From positions 10,051,937 to 10,115,936 of the forward strand of contig NC_069133.1 of the NCBI RefSeq assembly GCF_026914265.1: 64,000 bases of DNA, in the 5' to 3' direction. Shown one piece after another: positions 28,987-39,630 of this stretch (the stretch's first letter is position 1; the number at the start of each line of letters is the position of its first letter). A model generated the notes under the pieces. The model was not told the DNA's origin and did no database searches. It worked only from the letters and a program-made list of their open reading frames with translations. Position numbers and translations under genes: made by a program. This stretch comes from Mya arenaria. Lineage: Eukaryota > Mollusca > Bivalvia > Myida > Myidae.

Positions 28987-31950
28987 GAACTTACCTTCAC
29001 GTAATTTTTCTTACAAACGGGACAGGTCAATGCTGCCATGTCTACAGTCGGAGCTGGTTGTCGTAAATCTGTAAAATGAGTGAAACTCAGAAATTAAGAC
29101 AGTAACATTAAATATACACAGAGTACATTTATCATTATCAGATAGTGTACTTATGTGACTCTTCTCTTCAAATAAGTGTAGGTGTGTTTGGTAATTAGCT
29201 GACTGTCTGGATAGAATAAATAACTGTCAGGATTGTTATACTCACCTTGTTTGGAGGTAGACGCTGTCGGCTCGCTTGTCTCTTCGCCGTTTTCTTCTTT
29301 CACGTCTGGCAGGAACTTGACCTTTCGCCGTGCCTGCTTCTCCTCACGCGCCTGCTGCTTGAGCCGCCGTTCCTCTTCCTGTTTCTCCCGGGCCGCGCGT
29401 CTCTCTTCCCCAAGACGCTGCCGGGCCGTGCGCTTCTCCTGCTCTTTAAGATTTTTTTCCTGCAGCTTCCGGTTCTCCCTTTCTTCTCTCGTCACTGTGA
29501 AAGAAGCAACAGCAATACAAGACAGTGTATTAAATATCCGAACTCGTAGTACGGTGAAAGTTTATTGTGTGCACACATTTCCGGTGCGTATTTGGTAATT
29601 TAGGGAGCGTATTCGGTAATTTACGGTGCATATTCGGTATTCTACGGTGCGTATTCGGTAATTTACGGAGCGTATTCGGTAATTCACGGTGCGTATTCGA
29701 TAACAGACAAGCATACATTTGCAGATCGAACTTAATCGAGTCATTCAAGATGTTACATGAGATGTCATCTGGACTTATTATTACACTGCTGACAATTGTA
29801 TTTCAGCCAAACCTTCCATTATTTTAAATTGTTTTCATTTTACGATCACTACGACTATGACCTAAGTCATAGAGTATCCCTTTTATTACTACCCAACAAT
29901 TACACTTGATTAATATTTACAACAACACCTACCTTTATCACTTTGTGTGCGCTTGAAGTTGTGCCACTCTGATATGCCCACGGACGTCGCGGCATCGTTC
30001 CGAGCGAAGAACGTCAACTCCCTACCGGAAAACAGCACTCTGCAGTAAAACCGCCCCGCCGGCTCCATCCGCTCAAACAGGGCGGCCAGTTGTCGGTCTC
30101 CACGCTCAAGCGGAAGTGAGCGCGACTTACACGCCATCAAGTCTTGTTCCACAGTTTGCATAATCTTGTTTACTATTTCATACGAAAATTGCTCACACTT
30201 GATCTCAACGCTGAGGGGGTTAGTCAAGCTGGGCGAAAATCGTACATAGGTAGACTTAATGTCTTTCAGCATATCACGCTCCCTCTGAAAAAGATGCTTA
30301 AAATGCCTTGCCAGGTTGTCCTTATACGTCCAAATGACCGTTCCTCGGGTGCCCAGCATCCTGTGCCGGTCGGTCCTGGCGTTGGGGGTCTTCACCTTGC
30401 TACATAGCAGGTCGTACGCCATGTCGACCACGTCCCCGATGTCGCTCATCAACTTGAAGGCATCTTCTCCCTCTACATAGTCTATGTCTAAGAGGAAGTC
30501 GTTACGCAACTTGTGAATGAGTGGCTTCATGCCACCCTTCTGCCTCCGCAGCTGGCTCAGAACGGGAACCGGCAGGGAACGGGTGAACTTCCGGCTAACC
30601 GTATCGGCGCAGACTGCGGACATAATGTTTGCAAATATATCGAAGATAGTTGGTATGTTAAGTATTCTTGTCAATGTAGATTTCACATAAAATGATATCA
30701 ACTATATATTTATATTGTAAATCATCATCGGATAGCCCCGATACCAACGACGCTATGCTTCGTTGTGTATGAAGTGTAACGTTAGAGAGTACCGTGGTTG
30801 CCGACGATGATTGCAAATGAAAGTAAGCATTGATTTTAAATACTAAAACGACTTGTTTTTTTAGAAGTTGATTCATTAAGTAATAAGCTACTTAGTAAAC
30901 AACAACCAGACAAAAATATATTGGTTCATTTTTCATATCTTCATACGAATTACTTTCGTCAACTCACGTTTGCCCATCTCCTGATCCCGGAAGTGATCCC
31001 AGTCCGCCATGGCCGCCTGCACCTGTGAGAAGATCTTCCCGAAGAAAACGAGCTCCTTGCCGAAGTACATCCGGCAGTAAACGCGGCCGTCCACCAGCCG
31101 CCGCTCAAACTGGCGCGCCAACGGTTTCTCGCGCGTCTGCACACGCATCGTCCCTGATACCACAGTCGACAGCCGGTTCTGCAGCTTGTTCATGTACCTT
31201 TTTGACAATGTACATGATACAAGAATCTTTATTTAAAGTCGAGTTCATGATTGCTCATTAAGCTAATTTCCAAACCGTGACGTTAGGGACATAATGAATA
31301 CCTTTGTTATGATAAAAAGGTCCTGGAATGAAAGATAAAATACATCCTGCAGAAAAAAAACCCCGACAAACTGGACAAACGCTTGGCAAATATATTCGAA
31401 TTGATTAAGATATAGCTATATTAGTTCATACACGTAAATTGTGTCATTCACGTTCAATGACAAAAACAGTTTACAATGTAAAAACATGAACATTACTTTT
31501 GATGAGTAAATGTTCAGTAATGAAGTATTTTTGGTACCTTTTCACTTCTCCGTACACTTTCTGATCACATTTGATTTCCAGCAGCATTGGGTTGAATTCG
31601 TCCGGGGTTAAAGTCACTGCTACAGTTCTAATTTGCCTTACATCCGCAAGATCCGCAGCGAATAAATGCTGTATATGTTTGGCATCTCTGTCCCTAAACA
31701 TCCAGATCACGGTACCGTGCGGGCCCAGGGTCTTGGTGGCGTTTGAGCGGCTGTCGTTCACGGACATTTCCAGCGCTTCGGCCGCAAGTTCCACAATTTC
31801 ACGATCATCCCCTCTCACGTGCATCACCAGTCCCGAATCTTTCAGCTCACACAGGAAGTCGCGCCGCACTCGCTCCGCCACTCCGGCCAGCCCCTGGGAG
31901 CTCTCACGGAGCTTCTTCGCTGTGTCCGGCAACAACTTCCGGCTGGGCAT
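28179..31950 (-). CDS. RING-finger protein with two tandem copies of an unknown module (6 exons)
   Basis: Exons in transcription order are 31950-31538, 31197-30968, 30613-29933, 29494-29246, 29068-28995 and 28349-28179. Phases agree and total 1818 nt (605 residues plus stop). Residues about 1-214 and 215-441 are two copies of one module with matching landmarks: LGPHGTVIW...KHIQHLF / LGTRGTVIW...KHFKHLF, NPMLLEIKCDQ / NPLSVEIKCEQ, DGRVYCRMYFGKELVFF / AGRFYCRVLFSGRELTFF. I do not recognise this module. Residues about 442-525 are an Arg/Glu/Lys-rich coiled coil. A C3HC4 RING follows with ligands C540, C543, C562, H564, C567, C570, C581, C584. The RING suggests a ubiquitin E3 ligase. The start at 31950 is the first ATG of the open frame (MPSRKLLPD). 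The acceptor of exon 2 (gtcaaaaag) has a poor pyrimidine tract but is required by frame and by the module alignment. Confidence 0.85.
28794..28986. repeat. Trinucleotide microsatellite (CAT)n(TCC)n(CAT)n
   Basis: About 190 bp. CAT/ATC repeats flank a central TCC tract of about 61 bp (28851-28911). On the RING-gene sense strand this reads (AUG)n(GGA)n(AUG)n, beginning within about 10 nt of the donor after exon 5 (28995). The minus-strand poly-Met/poly-Arg frame is only the repeat. Confidence 0.95.
29575..29706. repeat. 21-bp minisatellite (GCGTATTCGGTAATTTACGGT)
   Basis: Six tandem 21-bp units with small changes, in intron 3 of the RING gene. The frames on both strands here are the repeat and not exons. 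Confidence 0.88.
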
Positions 31951-32300
31951 TCCGTTTCTCTGTTTTTTTGTTATTCACCGAACAGAAAGCACTTATACAC
32001 TATAAACCATGTTGCAATTGAAAAAACACACCCTACTTTTACACTCGTTTTTGTTTTACTTTTGGAAAATGACATTATTAGTAACTCGATCAATCAATCA
32101 GATAAATCTATTTTGATTTGCATTGTTTTATTTTTCAATAACTCTTTTGTTATTCAAAACGAGGGTTTAAATTTTCGCTGTATTGTTTCAAAATGCGTCT
32201 TAAAAATAAACTGATTGAACTATTATTAGTCGACACATACAGCACACCGACGTAACAACGGGAGGGGTAGAGGAGACCTACCCATACAACTATGACCAGC
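31951..32300. other. Region upstream of the RING gene
   Basis: AT-rich DNA that should contain the RING gene promoter. I see no convincing promoter motif, exon or repeat. Confidence 0.35.
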
Positions 32301-32302
32301 CA

Positions 32303-33596
32303 AAGTTCAGAACATTGTTGAAGTTCACAACGTTGTTAACAGTATCGTTATTATTTTTTAAAGGTGCAATATTTGATCATGTACTCATATATTTGGTTTA
32401 AACAATATTTATTTCGATATAATATTTACAATTAGTTTAGTTCTACTAATTTGAGCATAATCCAAATTAACAAAGACCAAATACGTAATGCATTGAAACA
32501 AAAAAACAACATGTAAATTATACATAAAACAATAGTGTACACAGAATTGAGAAGAAAGCCTTGGGGCTTATACTATGTCTCTCTTCTGCTTATACTATGT
32601 CCCTCTTCTGCTTATACTATGTCTCTCTTCTGCTTATACTATGTCTCTCTTCTGCTTATACTATGTCCCTCTTCTGCTTATACTATGTCTCTCTTCTGCT
32701 TATACTATGTCCCTCTTCTGCTTATACTATGTCCCTCTTCTGCTTATACTATGTCCCTCTTCTGCTTATATTATGTCCCTCTTCTGCTTATACTATGTCT
32801 CTCTTCTGCTTATACTATGTCTCTCTTCTGCTTATACTAAGTCTCTCTTCTGCTTATACTATGTCCCTCTTCTGCTTATACTATGTCTCTCTTCTGCCTA
32901 TACTATGTCCCTCTTCTGCTTATACTATGTCTCTCTTCTGCTTATACTATGTCTCTCTTCTGCTTATACTATTTCCCTCTTCTGCTTATACTATGTCTCT
33001 CTCCTGCTTATACTATGTCCCTCTTCTGCTTATACTATGTCCCTCTTCTGCTTATACTATGTCTCTCTTCTGCTTATACTAAGTCTCTCTTCTGCTTATA
33101 CTATGTCCCTCTTCTGCTTATACTATGTCTCTCTTCTGTTTATACTATGTCCCTCTTCTGCTTATACTATGTCTCTCTTCTGCTTATACTATGTCCCTCT
33201 TCTGCTTATACTATGTCTCTCTTCTGCTTATACTATGTCTCTCTTCTGCTTATACTATGTCTCTCTTCTGCTTATACTATGTCTCTCTTCTGCTATACTA
33301 TGTCTCTCTTCTGCTTATACTATGTCTCTCTTCTGCTTATACTAAGTCTCTCTTCTGCTTATACTATGTCTCTCTTCTGCTTATACTATGTCCCTCTTCT
33401 GCTTATACTAAGTCTCTCTTCTGATACTACTCATATATTTGAATACAAAACACACAACTAAAACAATTGTCTCATTTTTTGTTTGAAATATTACAGATCA
33501 CAGGTGTGTCCATGGGCCCTCAGAGCAGGAAAGCTTTTGATGTACACAACAATGACGTTAATGACGTTGTTAACTTCAACAAAGTTCTGAACAATC
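32303..33596. mobile_element. Possible element bounded by inverted repeats around a satellite
   Basis: GTTCAGAACATTGTTGAAGT...AACGTTGTTAAC near 32305-32345 is inverted relative to GTTAACTTCAACAAAGTTCT...GAAC near 33565-33597, about 80% complementary over roughly 45 bp. The 22-bp satellite lies between them. No target duplication was identified, so the boundaries are tentative. Confidence 0.35.
32567..33428. repeat. 22-bp satellite (TACTATGTCTCTCTTCTGCTTA)
   Basis: About 39 tandem 22-bp units, varying mainly at one C/T (GTCTCTC versus GTCCCTC). Because 22 is not a multiple of three and the unit has no stop, all three plus frames stay open and each reads the same hydrophobic 22-residue cycle (MSLFCLYYVSLLLILCLSS..). 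Treated as non-coding. Confidence 0.95.
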
Positions 33597-34424
33597 GGGC
33601 CACTACCTTCCAAACATGTACCGTCTCCATATCCAATATATAAGCCAAATAAATATATTTCGTTTACAATTTGTAAAATTTATTGTATATTAGCTTTCCA
33701 AATTGATGTTATTATGACAAACTTTCAGCCAAATTGCCAACATCTTCTATCGGGTAAAATGTAAAATAGGGGTTACTAAAAAAAATCGTTGAAAGAAAAA
33801 ATAAGAAAATTCCCTGAATGTTGAACCTTAAAAATAATACCCATGCCATCGCTAGTTCGTTCATAAACATTTATACTCTAAACGAATTAATCTATTGCTG
33901 ATTTTAATTTTACGTTCAATTGCTATTTTATTTGTATGACGTTTTTTTTTTCAAATACAAACGCGAAAATTTCAAATTAGTAGATACTGTGAGATTATAC
34001 CATTTCAGTAAAACAGTCGAATACGCACCGAGTGTTGTTGCCGACGACAAACAAGTTATATATTTTTCAGCTGGGTCTAGTTTCACGAGGAAATAGTTTC
34101 CCACCTGAAATGTTTTAATCCTATAAGACACTAATAATAGCAACCCAGTCATGTAGCCGAAAAGTATTTGCCTAGTTGGTTTTTCGACGCTAATATTGTG
34201 TGAAACAATCCCTGTATTATTATGATGATAGACCTATCTGTAACAGACGATTATCAGTTGAATATTGATCCACTATTTCCTGTTTCAAATATTTTGAATC
34301 TGATTTATTATGCATGGATACAGCAGCTGTTTCAAGCAACGTCAACTGTTACATACGAAATTCGAAATTCAATTAAAGGTAAAAGCGACGTTCATGATTT
34401 TTATGCTCCTACCATTTTCTGACA
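33430..34424. other. Non-coding stretch with a weak relic of the A/B duplicated segment
   Basis: Around 33820-33910, GAATGTTGAACCTTAAA, then GCCATCGCTAGTTC and a later CATAAAC..TTAA..CTATTG, resembles 39361-39450 and 48830-48915 upstream of the two secreted-protein genes. It may be a remnant of an older third copy. No exon of that gene was found here. Confidence 0.3.
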
Positions 34425-35735
34425 TTTGCGAAAATCGCAACATTTAAAACAGTCAGAAAACTCGCGAAATTCACATTTGCAAAACATGCGACATTCAAAA
34501 CATTCACAAAACTTGCAACATTCATATTTACAAAACATGAGACATTCACATTTACAACAAGCGACATTCACATTTACAAAACATGCGACATTAACATATA
34601 GAAAACTTGCGACATTCACATTAACAAAACATGCGACATTCACATTCACAAACTTGCGACGTTCACAACATTCACAAACATGCGGCATTCACATTTACAG
34701 AACTTGCGACATTCACAACATTCACGAAACATGCGACATTCACATTTACAAAACTTGCGACATTCACAAACATGCGACATTCACATTAACAGAACTTGCG
34801 ACATTCACAACATTCACAAACATGCGACATTCACATTTACAAAACTTACGACATTCGCAACATTCACGAAACTTGCGACATTCACAAAACTTGCGACATT
34901 CATAACATTCACGACATTCACAAAACCTGCGACATTCAAAACATTCACAAAACTTGCGACATTCACAAAATTCACAAACATGCGACATTCACATTTACAA
35001 AACTTAAGATATTTACACAACATTCACAAAACTTGCGACACTCACAAAGCTTGCGACATTCGCGACATTCACAAACATGCGACGTTCACAACATTCACAA
35101 ACATGCGGCATTCACATTTACAGAACTTGCGACATTCGCAACATTCACGAAACATGCGACATTCACATTTACAAAACTTGCGACATTCACGACATTCACA
35201 AACATGCAACATTCACATTTACAAAACTTGCGACATTCACAACATTCACAAACATGCGACATTCACATTTACAAAACTTGCGACATTCGCAGCATTCACG
35301 AAACTTGCGACATTCACAACATTTACAAAACTTGCGACATTCACACCATTCACGAAACTTGCGACATTCACGACATTCACAAAACTTGCGACATTCATAA
35401 CATTCACGACATTCACAAAACTTGCGACATTTAAAACATTCACAAAACTTGCGACATTCACAAAATTCACAAACATGCGACATTCACATTTACAAAACTT
35501 GCGACATTTACACAACATTCACAAAACTTGCGACATTCACAAAGCTTGCGACATTCGCGACATTCACAAACCTTGTGACGTTTACAACTTTTTCGGGACA
35601 TTAAAAAAACTTGCGACATTCGCAACGTTTATGATATTCCCTTTATTCGCCGATATTGGCAACATTCACGGAATTCGCATCATTCATTTTTTTGCGACGT
35701 TCACGACAACCATATTCACAACATTCGTAAATTGT
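34425..35735. repeat. Degenerate satellite of ACTTGCGACATTCACA units
   Basis: 1.3 kb of short units (CTTGCGACATTCACAAAA, CATGCGACATTCACATTTAC) with higher-order duplication. The block around 34681-35070 recurs at about 35100-35560, including shared rare variants such as CTCGCAA..GCGGCATTC and AAAGCTTGCGACATTCGCG. Frames on both strands are long only because the units lack stops. Confidence 0.9.
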
Positions 35736-36139
35736 ATGCATACTTAATTTTTGTTTTGATTATATGACATAAAAATAAATGCACCATTTTATTCTGAATT
35801 AAGCCAAGAAGAACCCACAAACCCAAATTTCACAATTAAAGATCATATTTTTTCGATTCCTTTGAAAGGGGGCTTAAGAGAGGAACAGTTGTGGTAAAAG
35901 TGTCCGTCAATCACCCAAATGAGTTTTGGTTCAATTAGTGTACTTTCTCATAGCCTCTTAGTCTAGGAATCGAGCTTTCGTCAAAATCGATTCTAAGGAA
36001 ATTTGTACAAACTAAGTTGGCGCGTGCCCATTTTAACGTCAAATCTTGAATATGCTCCTGGCCACTGTGGGAATTTCTATGCGTCACTTAGTAAGATAAA
36101 GTAGCCACTTATCCACCCCCACTCTCCTTCTATCTTACA

Positions 36140-36900
36140 TTCTGGTCCAGGATTTGACGTAGGGACAAAACTGGGGACACACCATCAGCAGCTACTAGAA
36201 ACGTACAAAGAACACAAGGGCGGTCCAGATTTTGACGTAGGGACTAAACTGGGGACACTCCACCAACTGTTACTAGAAACGTACATAGAACGCAAGGGCG
36301 GTCTAGATTTTGACGTAGGGACTAAACTGGGGACACTCCACCAACAGTTACTAGAAACGTAGAAAGAACGCAAGGGCGGTCCAGATTTTGACGTAGGGAC
36401 TAAACTGGGGACACTCCACCAACAGCTACTAGAAACGTACAAAGAACGCATGGGCAATCCAGATTTTGACGTAGAGGCGAAACTGGGGACACTCCACCAA
36501 CAGCTACTAGAAACGTACAAAGAACACAAGGGCGATCCATATTTTGACGTAGGGGCGAAACTGGGGACACTCCACCAACAGCTACTAGAAACGTACAAAG
36601 AACGCAAGGGCGGTCCAGATTTTGACGTAGGGGCGAAACTGGGGACACTCCACCAGCAGTTACTAGAAACGTACAAAGAACGCAAGGGCGACCCATATTT
36701 TGACGTAGGGGCGAAACTGGGGACACTCCACCAACAGCTACTAGAAACGTACAAAGAACGCAAGGGCGGTCCAGATTTTGACGTAGGGGCGAAACTGGGG
36801 ACACTCCACCAACAGCTACTAGAAACGTACAAAGAACGCAAGGGCGGTCCAGATTTTTGACGTAGGGGCGAAACTGGGGACACTCCACCTACAGCTACTA
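36140..36900. repeat. 78-bp minisatellite
   Basis: About nine 78-bp units with GACACTCCACCAACAG, CTACTAGAAACGTACAAAGA and GATTTTGACGTAGGGGCGAA. Since 78 is a multiple of three, a 26-residue peptide cycle (KLGTLHQQLLETYKERKGGP..) is open at 36450-36860, and the minus strand is open too. Stops in the left units and lack of splice support argue against coding. A decayed version lies at 47270-47560 in copy B. Confidence 0.92.
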
Positions 36901-37394
36901 GCTATTTGACTTTGCACCCTGTCCCTTTTTGGAAGCATCCTTCTGCCCTCATGGAGGCCAACCAGGGAATCCTTCTTCCTTCATTTAATTAAATGATTCA
37001 GTTTTCAAACATGTCTTTTTTTTATTTAAACTTAAACCATAATTATAAATTCATCCAAACTTGACCTATTTGGCAGTTAAGCACAAATCCTACTTTTTTG
37101 TGTGAAATTCATTAAGTTCAAATTCTTCACTGCCAGACCCAATGTGCCCTTGTCTACCTTAGCACCCTATCCTGTTAAAAACCTGGCTAAAACCTCCAAA
37201 TTTGATGATGTTTATTAATATAATGTGTCACATGATGTATTATATAGTTCTGGTATGCTTCAAGGTCGGGCCACTTTGATTAATTATAATATCCACGCGC
37301 TAGTTTAACGTATTTCTCTTATGTTTTATGGTCGATCCGTTTCTGAATAATGTTGAAATTGTTGTTCAGCTTCTCAAATAGATTTTAATTATCA

Positions 37395-38415
37395 CACGGC
37401 CTCTAAACGCCAGCTCCACCACTTTACGGTGGTGCAAAGAAAAAGAGCTGTCGACACTTCCGTGGTGGAGCTGTGCCCTATGTTTACATGAAAAAACGTG
37501 AGTATGCTTTATATATTATTTGATAATTTCATTTAACGGATATATTTCGAAAATCGGAGAATGTGGTACCGTGTAAGAACACTTCTACTGTAGGCTGGTT
37601 ACTATTTCGTTTCAAAAGTGTGCAAACTGTGGTGTCAAGAGCTTTTCTCCCGAATCGGACCTGTGCATATTTTGAGATCTGATTGCATAGCAAGTACATT
37701 TCGGTACTTACACACCCCGTAAGAACATTCTCACGCATGCAAACATAACTGTTATGTATTAAAGTACCTATGCCGGAACACAACAAAACTGATAAGCACC
37801 TCTTAAAAAGGAAAAATGCACAAATTTATAAAAGTGGTGGCGCTGTTGCCCTAGTGGTGGCGCTATCGAGTATGTTTTGCGCTTGAAGTAATATAAAAAG
37901 TAAACGCTTTTGGAATGAATACAACAGTTGCTATGTTTATCATTCATAGAACATTATGCTGGTTATGCATACTACTTGCGGAAACAAAACTCTACGCGAA
38001 CTACCTTAACCTTACTGAAAACTATTTCGAAAACAAATTGCTAGGTGCTGTTAATTTTACAATATAACTATAATTATCTATCGTGTGTGTAAGTGTGTGT
38101 AAGTACCGAAATGTACTTGCTATGCAATCAGATCTCAAAATATGCACACGTCTGATTCGGGAGAAAAGCTCCTAGCACCACTGTTTGCACAATATTGAAA
38201 CGAAATAGTAACCAGCCTACAGTAGAAGTGTTCTTACACGGTACCACATTCTCCGATTTTCGAAATATGTCCGTTAAATGAAATTAACAAATAAAATATA
38301 AATCATATTCACGTTTTTTCATGTAAACATAGGGCACAGCTCCACCACGGAAGTGTCGACAGCTCTTTTTCTTTGCGCAACCGTAAAGTGGTGGAGCTGG
38401 CGTTTAGAGGCCGTG
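37395..38415. mobile_element. 1021-bp TIR element, CAC ends, 5-bp TSD TATCA
   Basis: Inverted repeats of about 320 bp (37395-37715 and 38095-38415) start CACGGCCTCTAAACGCCAGC at both ends. TATCA is duplicated at 37390-37394 and 38416-38420. Copy B of the segmental duplication has the empty site (TAATTATCATAGACTT near 48067-48082) with a single TATCA, so insertion came after the duplication. The spacer of about 375 bp has no transposase. Terminal CAC and a 5-bp duplication are traits of the Transib/RAG group, but this classification is only a suggestion. Confidence 0.85.
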
Positions 38416-38548
38416 TATCATAGACTTCCAGCTTTATTTTGAAAACGTCCAAATCGGGAAAAAAAGGTCAAAGGATCTGTATATGTTTCGTGGCTTTTGA
38501 TCATTGTAGACTAGTTATTATTTCAACTCATATAACTCATTTGCACCA

Positions 38549-38957
38549 GAGGACCCGATCTACACCAGGGGACCCGATCTACACCAGAGGACCCGATCTA
38601 CACCAGGGGACCCGATCTACACCAGAGGACCCGATCTATACCAGGGGACCCGATCTACACCAGAGGACCCGATTTACACCAGGGGACCCGATCTACACCA
38701 GAGGACCCGATCTACACCAGGGGACCCGATCTACACCAGAGGACCCGATCTACACCAGGGGACCCGATCTACACCAGAGGACCCGATCTACACCAGAGGA
38801 CCCGATCTACACCAGAGGACCCGATCTACACCAGGGGACCCGATCTACACCAGAGGACCCGATCTACACCAGGGGACCCGATCTACACCAGAGGACCCGA
38901 TCTATACCAGGGGACCCGATCTACACCAGACGACCCGATCTACACCAGGGGACCCTT
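38549..38957. repeat. 19-bp minisatellite (GACCCGATCTACACCAGAG)
   Basis: About 21 units alternating ...CCAGAG and ...CCAGGG. The 173-residue frame across it (38439-38960) is the repeat read as a 19-residue cycle. The paralogous array in copy B (48203-48425) has about half as many units. Confidence 0.93.
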
Positions 38958-39630
38958 TAAATAACGATAGTAGTCGTTAAGAGAACTTATCGATTCAAAT
39001 TTTCGATATTTCTATTTGCGAAAATAAAGCTATATAGCATTAGCCAAAATATAAACAAAATTTATCATAAGGCTAATTTCAATTTTGAATCTAAAGACTT
39101 TCAAATAAATAAATATGACACAAATAATGGAAAAAAAACAAAAATAGTGAAGCTTAGCTTGATCCTGTTATAACACTAATGAAGTTTCGAGAAATCGTGC
39201 CATGGGTACAAAATTGAATCGTTGCCAACTGTACGTTCCTACATGATCTAAATAATAAACGTAAATGAATATAATTGATAAAAAAATAGATGGTTATCAA
39301 AATAGCCGTTGCAAAACATAAGGTTAATATTATCACCAAGAAACTAAAAGAATAAGGCACCAGAATGTTGAATCTTCATGCTCAAGTCAACCTCTTGCCA
39401 TCGCTAGTTCATAAGCACTTGTAATCACAAACCATTAAACTATTGATGTTGTTTTTAGTTTTCAGAAGCCTAACGTTTATTTTTACTTACGTTTCATGAC
39501 GTGTATCCAATGAAAAATGAGTAAGTAAATATATATCCTGTTTAAATTGATGTGAATCTGTTTTACTACGCATGAAAAAACGTTTACCTTACATAAGTGA
39601 AAACAACTATTCTAATTGTGAATGCTGAGA

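Noticed and set aside
36450..36860. 136-residue frame with 26-residue repeats
   Set aside because: The 78-bp repeat is open on both strands, left-hand units carry stops, and the paralogous region is not open.
38439..38960. 173-residue Arg/Pro/Asp-rich frame
   Set aside because: 19-bp minisatellite translated in three-unit cycles.
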